From: Silicimonas sp963779765
GTDB taxonomy: Bacteria; Pseudomonadota; Alphaproteobacteria; Rhodobacterales; Rhodobacteraceae
Direction: 5' to 3'
Assembly: GCA_963779765.1 (NCBI GenBank)
Contig: CAVZZP010000001.1
Coordinates: 248,001 to 312,000, forward strand
Length of the DNA: 64,000 nt
The translations under genes and the position numbers were made by a program. A model generated the notes under the pieces. It was given only the letters and a program-made list of their open reading frames with translations, ran no database searches and had not been told where the DNA came from. Position 1 is the first letter of the stretch. Each line of letters begins with the position of its first letter. This document shows positions 35,029 to 44,814 of this stretch, one piece after another.

Positions 35029-35040
35029 CGCAATATTGCG
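35029..35040. promoter_or_regulatory. 12-bp perfect palindrome in the doeA-ehuB gap
   Basis: CGCAATATTGCG is self-complementary over all 12 bases and sits between the two GntR-type sites. It could be the site of the Lrp/AsnC-type regulator (DoeX) encoded in the same cluster; this is only positional inference. Confidence 0.4.
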
Positions 35041-35081
35041 GATCATTGCCCTGAGCGAGGGAATTTTGGAAGGGATATTTC

Positions 35082-35109
35082 TTGACACCCAAGCCGAGGC
35101 CGCAATGAT
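35082..35109 (+). promoter_or_regulatory. Sigma-70-type promoter candidate of ehuB
   Basis: TTGACA at 35082-35087 (perfect -35) and AATGAT at 35104-35109 (4 of 6 at -10) with 16 bp between, 62 bp before the ehuB ATG. The right-hand operator copy begins inside the -10, so a bound repressor would block it. Confidence 0.55.
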
Positions 35110-35117
35110 GTGCACAA
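35105..35117. promoter_or_regulatory. Operator candidate, right copy (ATGATGTGCACAA)
   Basis: Reverse complement of the left copy at 35004 with 12 of 13 bases identical, 89 bp away. The core TGTGCACA is a perfect 8-bp palindrome. It overlaps the predicted -10 of the ehuB promoter. Confidence 0.6.
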
Positions 35118-35170
35118 CAGAGAAAGTCTCGGCTCGCGAGGCTCCGCCAAGTCCAACAACGGAGGGATCC

Positions 35171-36013
35171 ATGAAGAAATCTCTTGAGACCACACTCGCC
35201 GCCGCGCTGATGCTCGGCACTTCGGTCATTGCGGCCGGCGCCGGACCACTGATGGACCGGATCGAGGCGGGCGAACCGATCCGCATCGGCTTCGCAAACG
35301 AACTGCCCTTTGCCTATCCCGGCTCGAATGGCGAGCCGCTTGGCTTCGTCAACGCCCACACTCTCGGCGTGTTGGAGCAGATGGGCTACACGAACATCGA
35401 ACCCGTGCAGACCGACTGGGGCGGGCTGATCCCCGGCCTCCAGGCGGGGCGCTTCGACGTAATCACCGGCGGCATGAACATCCTCGCCGCGCGCTGCGAG
35501 AACGTGGCCTTCTCCGAGCCGATCGCGCGCATCGGCGATGGCTTCCTCGTGCCGGCCGGCAACCCCAAGGGCCTCGGCAACTACGAGGATATCCAGGAAC
35601 AGGGCGCCGTGATGGTGACCGGCGCGGGCTATTCGAACATCCAGGCCGCACGCGACGCGGGCGTCGAGGACGGCAACATCATGCAGGTTCCGGGCCCGAC
35701 CGAGATCCTCGCGGCCGTCAGGGCCGAGCGCGCCGACGCCGGGGCGGGCACCTACTTCACGATGAAGCAACTCGCCGACAGCGCGGGGGGCGAACTCGAC
35801 GTGTCCGACCCGAACGCGATGCCCGAGGACTCGTTCAACTGGGCCGGCATCGGTTTCAGCAAGGAAGACCAGGACTTCGTCGACGCCTTCAACGCGGCGC
35901 AGGCCGAGTACCTCGGGTCCGAGGAAATGCTGGCCGCCGTTTCGGAGTATGGCTACAGCGAGGCCACGCTTCCGGGCGACGTGACCACGGAATGGGTCTG
36001 CGCAAACCGCTGA
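35171..36013 (+). CDS. ehuB: Ectoine/hydroxyectoine ABC transporter substrate-binding protein EhuB
   Basis: 280 aa amino-acid-type (SBP family 3) binding protein. GGAGGGATCC precedes ATG 35171. Signal peptide cleaved near residue 23. Conserved tracts IRIGFANELPFAYP, VQTDWGGLIPGLQAGRFDVI (two motifs) and ITGGMNILAARCENVAFSEP fit EhuB, whose aromatic cage binds ectoines. It is followed by two permeases and an ATPase in the known ehuBCDA order. Confidence 0.9.
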   Translation: MKKSLETTLAAALMLGTSVIAAGAGPLMDRIEAGEPIRIGFANELPFAYPGSNGEPLGFVNAHTLGVLEQMGYTNIEPVQTDWGGLIPGLQAGRFDVITGGMNILAARCENVAFSEPIARIGDGFLVPAGNPKGLGNYEDIQEQGAVMVTGAGYSNIQAARDAGVEDGNIMQVPGPTEILAAVRAERADAGAGTYFTMKQLADSAGGELDVSDPNAMPEDSFNWAGIGFSKEDQDFVDAFNAAQAEYLGSEEMLAAVSEYGYSEATLPGDVTTEWVCANR

Positions 36014-36019
36014 CCGGAC

Positions 36020-36046
36020 AACGGGGGCGGCACGCCCGCCCCCGTT
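36020..36046 (+). other. Intercistronic hairpin after ehuB
   Basis: AACGGGGGCGG 36020-36030 pairs perfectly with CCGCCCCCGTT 36036-36046 around a 5-base loop. It lies just after the binding-protein stop and before ehuC, with no T-tract. Such hairpins usually protect the upstream message, giving more binding protein than permease. Confidence 0.7.
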
Positions 36047-36071
36047 CCGCGTACTCCGGCGGTAGAAACGC

Positions 36072-36739
36072 ATGTCAATCTGGGAATTCCTGCAGACCTA
36101 CGGTTCGCTGATCGTCAGCGGCACCTGGGTCACCGTCATCCAGTTCGTGCTGGCTGTCGCTGTCGCGATCCTCGCGGCGCTGACCGCAGGGCTCGGCAAG
36201 CTGTCGAGCAACGTCGCTGATCCGTGGCGTTGCGATCACCTACATCGAGATCTTCCGCGGCACCTCGCTGCTGGTCCAGCTGTTCTGGATCTTCTATGTC
36301 CTGCCGCTGTTCGGCGTCACGCTCGACAAGTTCACCGCCGGGTTCCTCTCGGTCGGGCTGAACATCGGGTCCTACGGCGCCGAGATCGTGCGCGGCGCGA
36401 TCCAGGCGGTGCCGAAGGGCCAGTACGAGGCCGCCTACGCGCTGTCGATGTCGCCCGCCCGCCGGATGCGGCGGATCATCCTGCCGCAGGCGCTGGTGCT
36501 GATGCTGCCGCCCTGGGGGAACCTGCTGATCGAGCTTCTGAAGGGCACGGCGCTTGTCGCGCTCATCTCGGTCGCCGACCTGATGTTCCAGACCCGCCAG
36601 ATCAACGCCTCGACCTTCCTGTCGGCGCAGGCCTTCGGCACGGCGCTCGATCATCTACTACATCCTCGCCCGCTTCCTCATCACACCTTTCATGCGCTGG
36701 CTTGAACGCGTCATGGCGCGGAGGCTCGGACGCGCATGA
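36072..36739 (+). CDS. ehuC: Ectoine ABC transporter permease EhuC, two single-base frameshifts
   Basis: His/Glu/Gln/Arg-type permease of about 221 aa after correction. MSIWEFLQTYGSLIVSGTW opens in one frame; an extra G at 36216 moves ITYIEIFRGTSLLVQLFWIF and the EAA loop (YEAAYALSMSPARRMRRIILPQ in two parts) to the next. A second extra G at 36649 moves the last helix (IIYYILARFLITPFMRW) to the third. The final stop overlaps ehuD by ATGA in the corrected frame, which confirms the reading. Confidence 0.85.
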
Positions 36740-37404
36740 GGTTCGACTGGGACTGGGAATTCACCTTCGAGATCCTGCCGCGCCTTCTTGCAGCGACGGT
36801 GAACACGCTGATCGCGGCGGGGCTCGGCTATGCCATCGCGGTGGTCCTGGGCCTGGTCTTCGCTCTAGCGCAGCGGACGCCGTTCCGGTCCCTGACCTTC
36901 ACCGTGCGCGAGGTGGTGGAGTTCATCCGCTCGACGCCGCTCGTCCTCCAGATCTTCTTCGTCTTCTACGTGGGTCCGCAGTTCGGCGTGCGTCTGTCGC
37001 CCTGGACGGCGGGGATGATCGCCATCGGACTTCACTATTCGGCCTATCTCTCCGAGGTCTACCGCGGCGGGATCGAGGCGGTGCCGAAGGGCCAGTGGGA
37101 GGCCTGCCGCGCCCTGAACATGTCGACGCGCGACACCTACCTGCGCATCGTGATCCCGCAGGCGCTGCCACCGTCCATCGCGGGCATGGGCAACTACCTG
37201 GTCGGCATCTTCAAGGACACGCCGATGCTGAGCGTGATCGGCGTCGCCGAGCTTCTGCACACCGCGAATGCCATCGGCTCCGAGAACTATCGCTTCCTCG
37301 AGCCCTACACGCTCGTGGGCATCATCTTCCTCGCCATCTCGCTGCCTGCGGCCGGCTTCGTCCGGCTGTTCGAGGCGCGGGTGCGCCGCAAGCTGGGACT
37401 CTGA
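36736..37404 (+). CDS. ehuD: Ectoine ABC transporter permease EhuD
   Basis: 222 aa, intact. N-terminal FDWDWEFTFEILPRLLAATVNT, EAA loop (WEACRALNMSTRDTYLRIVIPQALPPS in two motifs). Pairs with EhuC to form the membrane channel. It is the one uninterrupted gene between 36.0 and 42.3 kb. Confidence 0.9.
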   Translation: MRFDWDWEFTFEILPRLLAATVNTLIAAGLGYAIAVVLGLVFALAQRTPFRSLTFTVREVVEFIRSTPLVLQIFFVFYVGPQFGVRLSPWTAGMIAIGLHYSAYLSEVYRGGIEAVPKGQWEACRALNMSTRDTYLRIVIPQALPPSIAGMGNYLVGIFKDTPMLSVIGVAELLHTANAIGSENYRFLEPYTLVGIIFLAISLPAAGFVRLFEARVRRKLGL

Positions 37405-37407
37405 TCC

Positions 37408-38221
37408 ATGGACCTGTCCGACTATCCGCTGGAACTTCCCGAGGGCGACCGCCCGATGGTGCGGTTCATGAACGTGACCAAGCGCTACGGGACGCTCACC
37501 GTGCTGGACAAGCTCGACCTCGACGTGGCCGAGGGCGAGATGGTGACCGTGATCGGCCCGTCGGGGTCGGGCAAGACCACCGTGCTGCGGATGCTGATGA
37601 CGCTCGAGACGATCAACGGCGGGGTGATCTACGTCGACGGAAAGCCGCTGACGCATATGGAGAAGGGCGGCAAGCTTGTCCCGGCCGACGAGAAGTACCT
37701 GAGGAAGGCCCGGTCCTCCATCGGGATGTGCTTCCAGCACTTCAACCTCTTCCCGCACATGACGGCGCTGCAGAACTGCATGGAGGGGCCGGTGCAGGTG
37801 CTGGGCATGTCGAAGCGGCGAGGCGCGCGAGCGGTCCGAAGAACTCCTCGAGATGGTCGGCATGATCGACAAGAAGGATCAGCATCCCTCTCGCCTGTCG
37901 GGCGGTCAGCAGCAGCGTGTGGCCATCGCGCGCGCGCTTGCGATGCGTCCGAAGGTGATGCTGTTCGACGAGGTGACCTCGGCGCTCGACCCCGAGGTGA
38001 TCGGCGAGGTGACGAACGTCATCCGGCAGCTCGTCGCCGAGCACAACCTGACCATGCTGATGGTGACCCACCAGATGGGCTTCGCGCGCGATATCTCGGA
38101 CCGCATCTGCTTCTTCTACCAGGGCAAGATCGAGGAGGAGGGTCCGCCCGAGCAGCTTTTCGAGAGCCCGCAGAAGGAGCGGACGCAGCAATTCCTGTCG
38201 GCGGTGAAGGACGCCGGCTGA
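37408..38221 (+). CDS. ehuA: Ectoine ABC transporter ATPase EhuA, single-base frameshift
   Basis: Polar amino-acid-type ATPase of about 270 aa. Walker A GPSGSGKTT, then GMCFQHFNLFPHMTALQN (Q-loop). After VLGMSK the frame slips; EARERSEELLEMVGMIDKK, the signature LSGGQQQRVAIARAL and Walker B VMLFDEVTSALDPE follow in the next frame. One extra base at 37816-37819 accounts for it. Ends directly against the eutB ATG with no gap. Confidence 0.87.
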
Positions 38222-39234
38222 ATGAGCGTCACGCTCGCCGATATCCTCGCCGCGCGGAGCGCGATCAGGGGCGTCGCCGACGCGACGCCTTTCGTGCCGT
38301 CGCCCTTCATGTCGGCGCGAGCGGGGCGGCGAGTTCCTGCTGAAGCTCGAGACGATGCAGCCGATCGGCGCGTTCAAGCTACGCGGTGCCATGAACGCGG
38401 TCGCGGCGCTGGCCGACGACGCGCCCGGCGTCGCCTGCTGCTCGACCGGCAACCACGGCCGGGGCGTGGCCTATGCCGCGGCCCGGCGCGGGATCGCGGG
38501 CGGTCGTCTGCATGTCGCGCCTCGTGCCCGAAGGCCAAGGTCGACGGCATCCGCGCGCTCGGGGCGGAGGTACGGATCGTCGGCACGCTCGCAGGACGAC
38601 GCGATGGCCGAAAGCCGGCGGCTTTGCGAGGCGGAGGGGCTTGTCGAGATCTCCCCCTTCGACGACCCGCGCGTGATCGCGGGGCAAGGGACCATCGGGC
38701 TCGAGATGATGGAGGCGCGACCGGATTTGCGCACGATCCTCGTGCCGCTGTCGGGCGGGGGGCTGGCGGCGGGCGTCGCGGTGGCCGTCAAGGCGATCAA
38801 CCCGAGTGTCCGCGTGATCGGCGTCACGATGGAGCGCGGCGCGGCGATGGCCGCCTCGATCCGCGCCGGGCGACCCGGTGGAGGTGACCGAGCACGCCTC
38901 GCTCGCCGACAGCCTCGGCGGCGGGATCGGGTTGGCGAACCGGCTGTCCTTCCCTCTCTGCCGCGACCTTCTCGACGACGTCGTCCTCGTGACCGAGGAG
39001 GAGATCCGGCACGCGATGCAGGTCCTCTACTTCGAGGACCGGATGGTCGCGGAAGGCGGTGCGGTCGTGGGGCTGTCCGCCGTCCTGTCCGGCAAGGTCC
39101 GCGCGACCGGCGGCCCGATCGCCACGATCATCACCGGCCGCAACCTCGACATGGCGGTCTTTACCCGGGTCGTGACGGGGCAGGATGTGACGCTCGGCGA
39201 CCAGACCCTGAAGGGGCGCGCCTATGCCGCATGA
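38222..39234 (+). CDS. eutB: Hydroxyectoine utilization dehydratase EutB, five single-base frameshifts
   Basis: PLP-dependent threonine-dehydratase-like enzyme, about 335 aa when corrected, acting on the hydroxylated intermediate of hydroxyectoine breakdown. PLP lysine in PIGAFKLRGAMN, phosphate loop STGNHGRGVA and SGGGLAAG are all visible. Five extra bases (near 38327, 38499, 38535, 38588 and 38869) break it, yet the protein continues cleanly in the next frame each time and ends at a single stop that overlaps eutC by 11 bp. Three slips within 90 bp are hard to explain by decay that left every codon between them sensible. Confidence 0.8.
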
Positions 39235-40212
39235 CATCCGGATCGTGACCGAGGCGGAACTGCGGGACGTCGTCGCGCTGGACCTGCCCCTTGTCGACGT
39301 GATCGAGCGCGCCTTCGCGGCGCTGTCCGAAGGCGGGGTGGTGATGCCGCCCGTCCTGTCGATGGACCTGCCGCAAGCGAACGGAGAGGTGGACGTCAAG
39401 ACGGCCTGGATCCCCGGGGTCGAAAGCTTCGCGATAAAGGTCTCTCCCGGTTTCTTCGACAATCCGGGTATCGGCCTGCCGAGCCTCAACGGGCTGATGA
39501 TCCTCTTCTCGGCGAAGACCGGGCTTGTCGAGGCCGTCTTCCTCGACAATGGCTACCTTACCGACCTTCGGACCGCCGCCGCCGGCGCAGTCGCCGCACG
39601 CCACCTCGCCCCCGAGCGGGTCGAGACCGCGGGCGTCATCGGCGCCGGAGTGCAGGCGCGCCTCCAAATCGAGGCGGCGCACCTCGTGCGGCCATTCTCC
39701 CGCGTGCTCGTCCATGCGCGCGATGCGGAGAAGGCCCGCGCCTGTGCCGCCGACCTGGGCAAGCGCCTCGGCATCGAGGCCGAGGCCGTCCGCGACGCCG
39801 CCACGCTCGTGGCCGAAAGTCCCAACTCGTGGTGACGACGACCCCCGCACGCGAGCCGGTGCTCAAGGCCGACTGGCTGCACCCCGGTCTTCACATCACG
39901 GCGATGGGCTCGGACCAGGACGGGAAATGCGAAATCGATCCTGCCGCCCTGCCCCGCGCCGACGCCTATGTCTGCGACCGCGCCAGCCAGTGCGCCGAAC
40001 GCGGAGAACTGCGCGCGGCGCTCGCCGCCGGTCTGTGGGACCGCGGCACGCCGCCGGAACTGGGCGACGTGATCCTCGGCCGCGCCACCGGGCGGCGATC
40101 GGAGTCCGACGTCACCATCTGCGACCTGACCGGCACCGGCGTGCAGGACACGGCCATCGCCGCGCATGTCCGCGCCCGGTTCCCCGGCGCCGGCACCGTG
40201 ATCCGGGCGTGA
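39224..40212 (+). CDS. eutC: Ectoine utilization protein EutC (ornithine cyclodeaminase/mu-crystallin family), frameshifted
   Basis: About 329 aa. NAD-binding tract AGVIGAGVQARLQIEA, then VVTTTPA and VLKADWLHPGLHITAMGSD typical of the family. The frame changes at AESP/QLVVTTTPA around 39820-39828: either one base lost from a C run or two gained; this is the only slip here that could be a deletion. EutC acts with EutA and EutB on hydroxyectoine; eutA is not in the window. Confidence 0.82.
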
Positions 40213-40216
40213 GCCG

Positions 40217-40697
40217 ATGAAGCTCGACGCGCGCGACATCGCCATCCTGCGTGTCTTGTCCACCGAAGGACGGATCGCCAAGACGGCGCTGGCCGAGCGT
40301 GTGGGGCTTTCGCCGACGCCGTGCTGGGACCGGATGCGCCGGCTGGAACAGGCCGGGCTGATCGAGGGCTATCGGGCCGAGATCGCATTGAAGAAGCTTG
40401 GTCCACACGTGACCGTCTTCGTGGCCGCCGAACTGGCCGACCACACCGCCGCCCGTTTCCGCAGTTTCGAGGACGCGATGCAGCGCTATGACGAGGTCGT
40501 GGCTTGCTGGGCGCTCGGCGGCGGGTTCGACTATCTCCTCCAGATCGTCACCCGCGACATCGACGCCTATCAGCGGTTCATCGACACGATGCTCGACGCC
40601 CGGATCGGGCTTGCCCGCTATTTCACCTACATCGTGACGAAGCCGGTGAAAGGGCGCGTCGCCGCCGCCGTTCGAGGTGTTGCTGGCCGCCGGGTGA
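40217..40697 (+). CDS. doeX: Lrp/AsnC-family regulator (DoeX-like), single-base frameshift at the C-terminus
   Basis: About 159 aa. Helix-turn-helix (RIAKTALAERVGLSPTPCWDRMRRLEQAGLI in two motifs) and an RAM ligand-binding domain ending RYFTYIVTKPVKGR. The expected family ending PPFEVLLAAG and stop lie in the next frame if one base in the GCC run at 40661-40669 is extra. It belongs to the ectoine cluster in all known examples and senses a catabolic intermediate. Confidence 0.83.
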
Positions 40698-40813
40698 ACC
40701 TGCCTGCGATACGGCGCGGCTGCCAGAGGATTCCTCTGCAACGCGACCGCGAGAACAGCCGCTTCCACCCGCGAGCCGCCGCGATACTGGCGGTCAGCCA
40801 GGAGGAGCGAACC

Positions 40814-42298
40814 ATGACCGCCACGGCACTCTCGGCACGCGCCGATATCGCGGACAAGCGGCTTGTCCGCGTCCTTCGCCTATGTCGGCGGCAAGTGGCG
40901 CGACGCCGCGTCCGGCGCGACCTTCCGGGTCACCGATCCGGCGACGGGCGACACCTCGGGCGACGTGGCGAGGCTGTCGGGCGACGAGGCGGCGGCCGCC
41001 GTGGACGCCGCGCAGGCGCGCCTTCGCCGGCTGGGCGGGACGCTTGCCGCAGGACCGCGCCCGGCTGCTGCGCCGCTGGTTCGAGGAGATCGCGGCCAAC
41101 CGCGAGGACCTCGCCCGGATCATGACGCTGGAGCAGGGCAAGCCGCTGTCGGAAGTCGCTGGGCGAGATCGACTATGGCGCCGCCTTCGTCGAGTTCTTC
41201 GCCGAGGAAGCCAAGCGCCCGAACATCGAGGGCGTGACGAGCCACCTTCCCGACGCCGAGGTCGAACTGTGGCGCGAACCGGTGGGGGTCGCCGCCCTCG
41301 TCACGCCCTGGAACTTTCCCTGCGCGATGCTGACCCGCAAGGCCGCCGCCGCGCTCGCCGCCGGTTGCACCGTGGTGTGCCACCCCTCCGCCGAGACGCC
41401 GTTCTCTGCCCTGGCGCTCGCCGAGCTTGCCGAACGCGCCGGTCTGCCTGCGGGGCGTCTTCAACATCGTGACCGGCCATGCGCCCGAGATCGTCGAGCC
41501 TTGGACGCGCGATGCCCGGCGTGCGGGCGCTTGTCCTTCACCGGATCGACCGAGGTGGGGCGGCTTCTCTACCGCCAGTCGGCGGACACGGTGAAACGGC
41601 TGGTGCTCGAGTTGGGAGGCCACGCACCGGTCATCGTCTTTGCGGACGCCGACCTCGATACCGCCCTCGCCGAAACGATGAAGGCCAAGTTCGCGACGTC
41701 CGGTCAGGACTGCCTTGCCGCCAACCGCATCTACGTGGAGCGGACGATCTACGACGCCTTCTGCGAGGGGTTCGTGGCTTCGACCTTGGCATTGAAGGTC
41801 GCGCCGGGCATGGATGACGCGGACCTCGGCCCCCTGATGAACGAGGCCACCGTCGCCAAGCAGGAAGCACATGTCGCCGACGCGCTCGACCGCGGCGCGC
41901 GGCTCGCTTGCGGCGGGCATCCGGCTTAACGCTCGGTCCGCTGTTCTATGCGCCGACCGTCCTGACCGACGTGCCCGATGGCGCCACGATCCTGCGCGAG
42001 GAGACCTTCGGTCCCGTCGCCGCGATCCTGCCCTTCGACACCGAGGACGAGGTTGTCGCCCGCGCGAACGACACCGAATACGGCCTCGTGGCCTACCTGC
42101 ACACCTCCGACCCGCGCCGCATCTACCGTCTGTCGCGCGCGCTTCAGTACGGGATGGTCGCGGTCAACCGGACGAAGGTGACCGGGCCGCCCATCCCCTT
42201 CGGCGGCATGGAAGCAGTCCGGCCTCGGCCGCGAGGGCTCGCGCCTCGGGATGGAGGAATTCACCGAGGTCAAATATGTGTGCCGCGACTGGGCTTGA
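40814..42298 (+). CDS. doeC: Aldehyde dehydrogenase of ectoine catabolism (DoeC-like), nine slips
   Basis: Aspartate-semialdehyde-type dehydrogenase, about 490 aa when joined. Recognisable pieces in order: FAYVGGKWRDAASGATF, TPWNFPCAML, FTGSTEVGRLL, LELGGHAPVIVF, the catalytic cysteine in SGQDCLAANRIYV, EETFGPVAAILPF and GMEEFTEVKYVCRDWA. Slips occur near 40858, 41018, 41161, 41460, 41500, 41515, 41915, 41933 and 42213, all explained as extra bases; the motif gggc recurs at several. It oxidises the semialdehyde made by DoeD to L-aspartate. The 117 bp between doeX and this gene hold only a GGAGGAG site. Confidence 0.8.
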
Positions 42299-42328
42299 AC
42301 CAGTCTGGGGCTTTAGGAAGGAACCACC

Positions 42329-43702
42329 ATGCTGACGAACGACGAACTGGCCCTCTGGGACCGCGAGAACTTCTTCCACCCCTCGACGCATCTCGCCCAA
42401 CACGCGCGCGGCGAGACCACGACGCGGATCATGCGCGGCGGCGATGGCGTCTTCATCGAGGACCGCGACGGCACGCGCTTTCTCGACGCCTTCGCCGGGC
42501 TCTACTGCGTGAACGTGGGCTATGGCCGGCCCGAGATCGCCGAGGCCATCGCCGCGCAGGCGAAGGAGCTCGCCTACTACCACGCCTATGTCGGCCACGG
42601 CACCGAAGTGTCGATCACGCTGGCGAAGATGATCCTCGACCGCGCGCCCGCGAACATGTCCAAGGTCTATTTCGGCCTCGGCGGGTCGGACGCGAACGAG
42701 ACCAACGTCAAGCTCGTCTGGTACTACAACAACGTGCTCGGGCGGCCCGAGAAGAAGAAGATCATCTCGCGCTGGCGCGGCTATCACGGGTCGGGGCTGA
42801 TGACCGGCTCGCTCACCGGGCTCGAGCTGTTCCACAAGGCCTTCGACCTGCCGCTGCCGCAGGTGATCCACACCGAGGCCCCCTACTACTATCGCCGCCC
42901 CAAGGCCGAGATGACCGAAGCCGACTTCACCGCCCATTGCGTGGCCGAGCTGGAGGCGCTGATCGACCGCGAGGGTGCCGACACCATCGCCGCCTTCATC
43001 GGCGAGCCGGTGCTGGGCACGGGCGGGATCGTTCCGCCGCCTGCAGGCTACTGGGAGGCGATCCAGGAGGTGCTGCGCCGCCACGACATCCTTCTGATCG
43101 CGGACGAGGTCGTGACCGGCTTCGGGCGCCTGGGGTCGATGTTCGGCTCGGACCACTACGGGATCGAGGCCGACATCATCACCATCGCGAAGGGCCTGAC
43201 GTCGGCCTATGCGCCGCTCTCTGGCTCCATCGTTTCGGACCGCGTCTGGAAGGTGCTGGAACAGGGCACCGACGCGATGGGCCCCATCGGGCACGGCTGG
43301 ACCTATTCCGCTCACCCCATCGGGGCCGCCGCCGGAGTCGCGAACCTGCGGCTCATCGACGAACTGGGCCTCGTCTCCAACGCGGGCGAGGTCGGCGCCT
43401 ACCTCAACCGGACGATGCGCGAAGCGCTCGGCGACCACCCGAACGTGGGGGACGTGAGGGGCGAGGGGATGCTCTGCGCGGTCGAATTCGTCGACGACCG
43501 TGACACGCGGCGCCCCTTCGACCCCGCGCGCAAGCTCGTGCCGCAGATCGCCGCCGCGATGCTGGCGCAGGACAGGGTCATCGCGCGCGCCATGCCGCAA
43601 GGCGACATCCTGGGCTTCGCGCCGCCGCTCTGCCTGACACGGGAGGAGGCGGACAAGGTCGTCGAGGCGACACGCCGCGCCGTCGACGCAATCCTGACCT
43701 AG
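42329..43702 (+). CDS. doeD: Diaminobutyrate aminotransferase DoeD (class III, PLP-dependent)
   Basis: 457 aa, uninterrupted. Class III aminotransferase landmarks: GLGGSDANETNVKL, FIGEPVLGTGG, ADEVVTGFGRLG with the PLP Asp, and the Schiff-base lysine in IAKGLTSAY. Converts L-2,4-diaminobutyrate to aspartate semialdehyde, the substrate of DoeC 30 bp upstream. Last gene of the ehu/eut/doe unit; no terminator hairpin is obvious after it. Confidence 0.88.
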   Translation: MLTNDELALWDRENFFHPSTHLAQHARGETTTRIMRGGDGVFIEDRDGTRFLDAFAGLYCVNVGYGRPEIAEAIAAQAKELAYYHAYVGHGTEVSITLAKMILDRAPANMSKVYFGLGGSDANETNVKLVWYYNNVLGRPEKKKIISRWRGYHGSGLMTGSLTGLELFHKAFDLPLPQVIHTEAPYYYRRPKAEMTEADFTAHCVAELEALIDREGADTIAAFIGEPVLGTGGIVPPPAGYWEAIQEVLRRHDILLIADEVVTGFGRLGSMFGSDHYGIEADIITIAKGLTSAYAPLSGSIVSDRVWKVLEQGTDAMGPIGHGWTYSAHPIGAAAGVANLRLIDELGLVSNAGEVGAYLNRTMREALGDHPNVGDVRGEGMLCAVEFVDDRDTRRPFDPARKLVPQIAAAMLAQDRVIARAMPQGDILGFAPPLCLTREEADKVVEATRRAVDAILT

Positions 43703-43784
43703 GCTTCAATTCCTCGACCCCGGTCGGCGGGATTTACGGCTCATTTCTCGTGATCGTCCGCGCGTTGAGTGCCATGTTCACGCG

Positions 43785-44814
43785 ATGGGCAGCAGAGTTG
43801 TGGTCTTCGTCGTAGGCATGCATCGAAGCGGAACCAGCGCGCTTGCGGGCGCGCTGGTTCAGTCGGGGCATGCAGGACCGCTGAACCCGCTGCCGACGCC
43901 GCCGGACAACGTGAAGGGCACCTTCGAGGCGCGCGAAGTGGTCGATCTGAACGAGCGCCTCCTTGGGCAAGGGTGTCGGCAATGGTTCCACACCCGTCCC
44001 GTCGATCACAGTCGGGACGCAGGCGAGACTGCAGGCCGCCCGATCCGTTCTGACAACCGCCTTTCCCGTTGCCTCGACCATCATCGTCAAGGACCCGAGG
44101 ATCAGTCTGCATCTGCCATTCTGGCTGTCCTGCGCCGGCGAGGCGGGTTGGTCGCCCCGGGTCGCGATAGCCTGCCGCTCGCCAGCCGACGTGGCGCGGT
44201 CGCTGCACGCGCGCGACGGCTTCGACGTCGAACACGGCGTCGCCTGCTGGCTGCGCCACATGCTGGATGCCGAACGCGGGAGCCGCTCGGTGACGAGGGC
44301 CTTCGTCTCGATCGACCGGCTGATGGAGGACCCGGTGGGTCAGGTCAGAGACCTTGAGGTGCGGCTTGGTATTGCCGGGGAACGACCGACGCCGCCGAAC
44401 TCAGATGGGAACTTCATCGACAGCAGGCTCATGGGACGCACCGCCACCCTCGACGCTTCCCTCCCGTTTCGGGCCGACGAGGCCCATCGGATATTCCTGC
44501 GGATGGCGGCGGGATCGCAACTGCCGGACGATCTGGAAGGGCTGCGCGCCATCGCCGCCGACCTGGAGGATGCTGCCCCCAGCATCGATCGACGCGTGGA
44601 CGACGCGCGCCGGCAGGCGTCCCGACGCTCACATCCAATTAGATCCTCCCTTGGCTTTCGCCGGGACGGGATGCCGAGGGCATGGATGCGCGCTCTCGTC
44701 TTCGCGCAGGGAGAGACGCCGCAGCCGCTTCTCCGCCGCGCAGTCTTCAAGAAGAACGGAGCTATGAGGCCGGCGTTTCATCCGTGGGTCGAACACGTCC
44801 GCTCACGGAACTGA
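43785..44814 (+). CDS. Sulfotransferase-family protein, single-base frameshift
   Basis: About 342 aa. The 5'-phosphosulfate loop GMHRSGTSAL lies at residues 11-20, and a later KDPRISL fits the 3'-phosphate region. The two are in different frames: between NERLL and KGVGNGSTP one base near 43970 is extra. It could transfer sulfate to a surface glycan made by the neighbouring minus-strand glycosyltransferases. Its 3' end overlaps the convergent GT2 gene by 53 bp, which is unusual but both endings look coding. Confidence 0.68.

Noticed and set aside
36072..42298. Pseudogenes or programmed frameshifting in the ectoine cluster
   Set aside because: All clear slips are +1, no common slippery sequence occurs at them, and the intervening codons and stop overlaps are intact; sequence error is simpler.
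36072..42298. Apparent placement of extra bases exactly at codon boundaries
   Set aside because: Any single-base insertion can be written as codon, extra base, codon, so the pattern is an artefact of how the slip is located.
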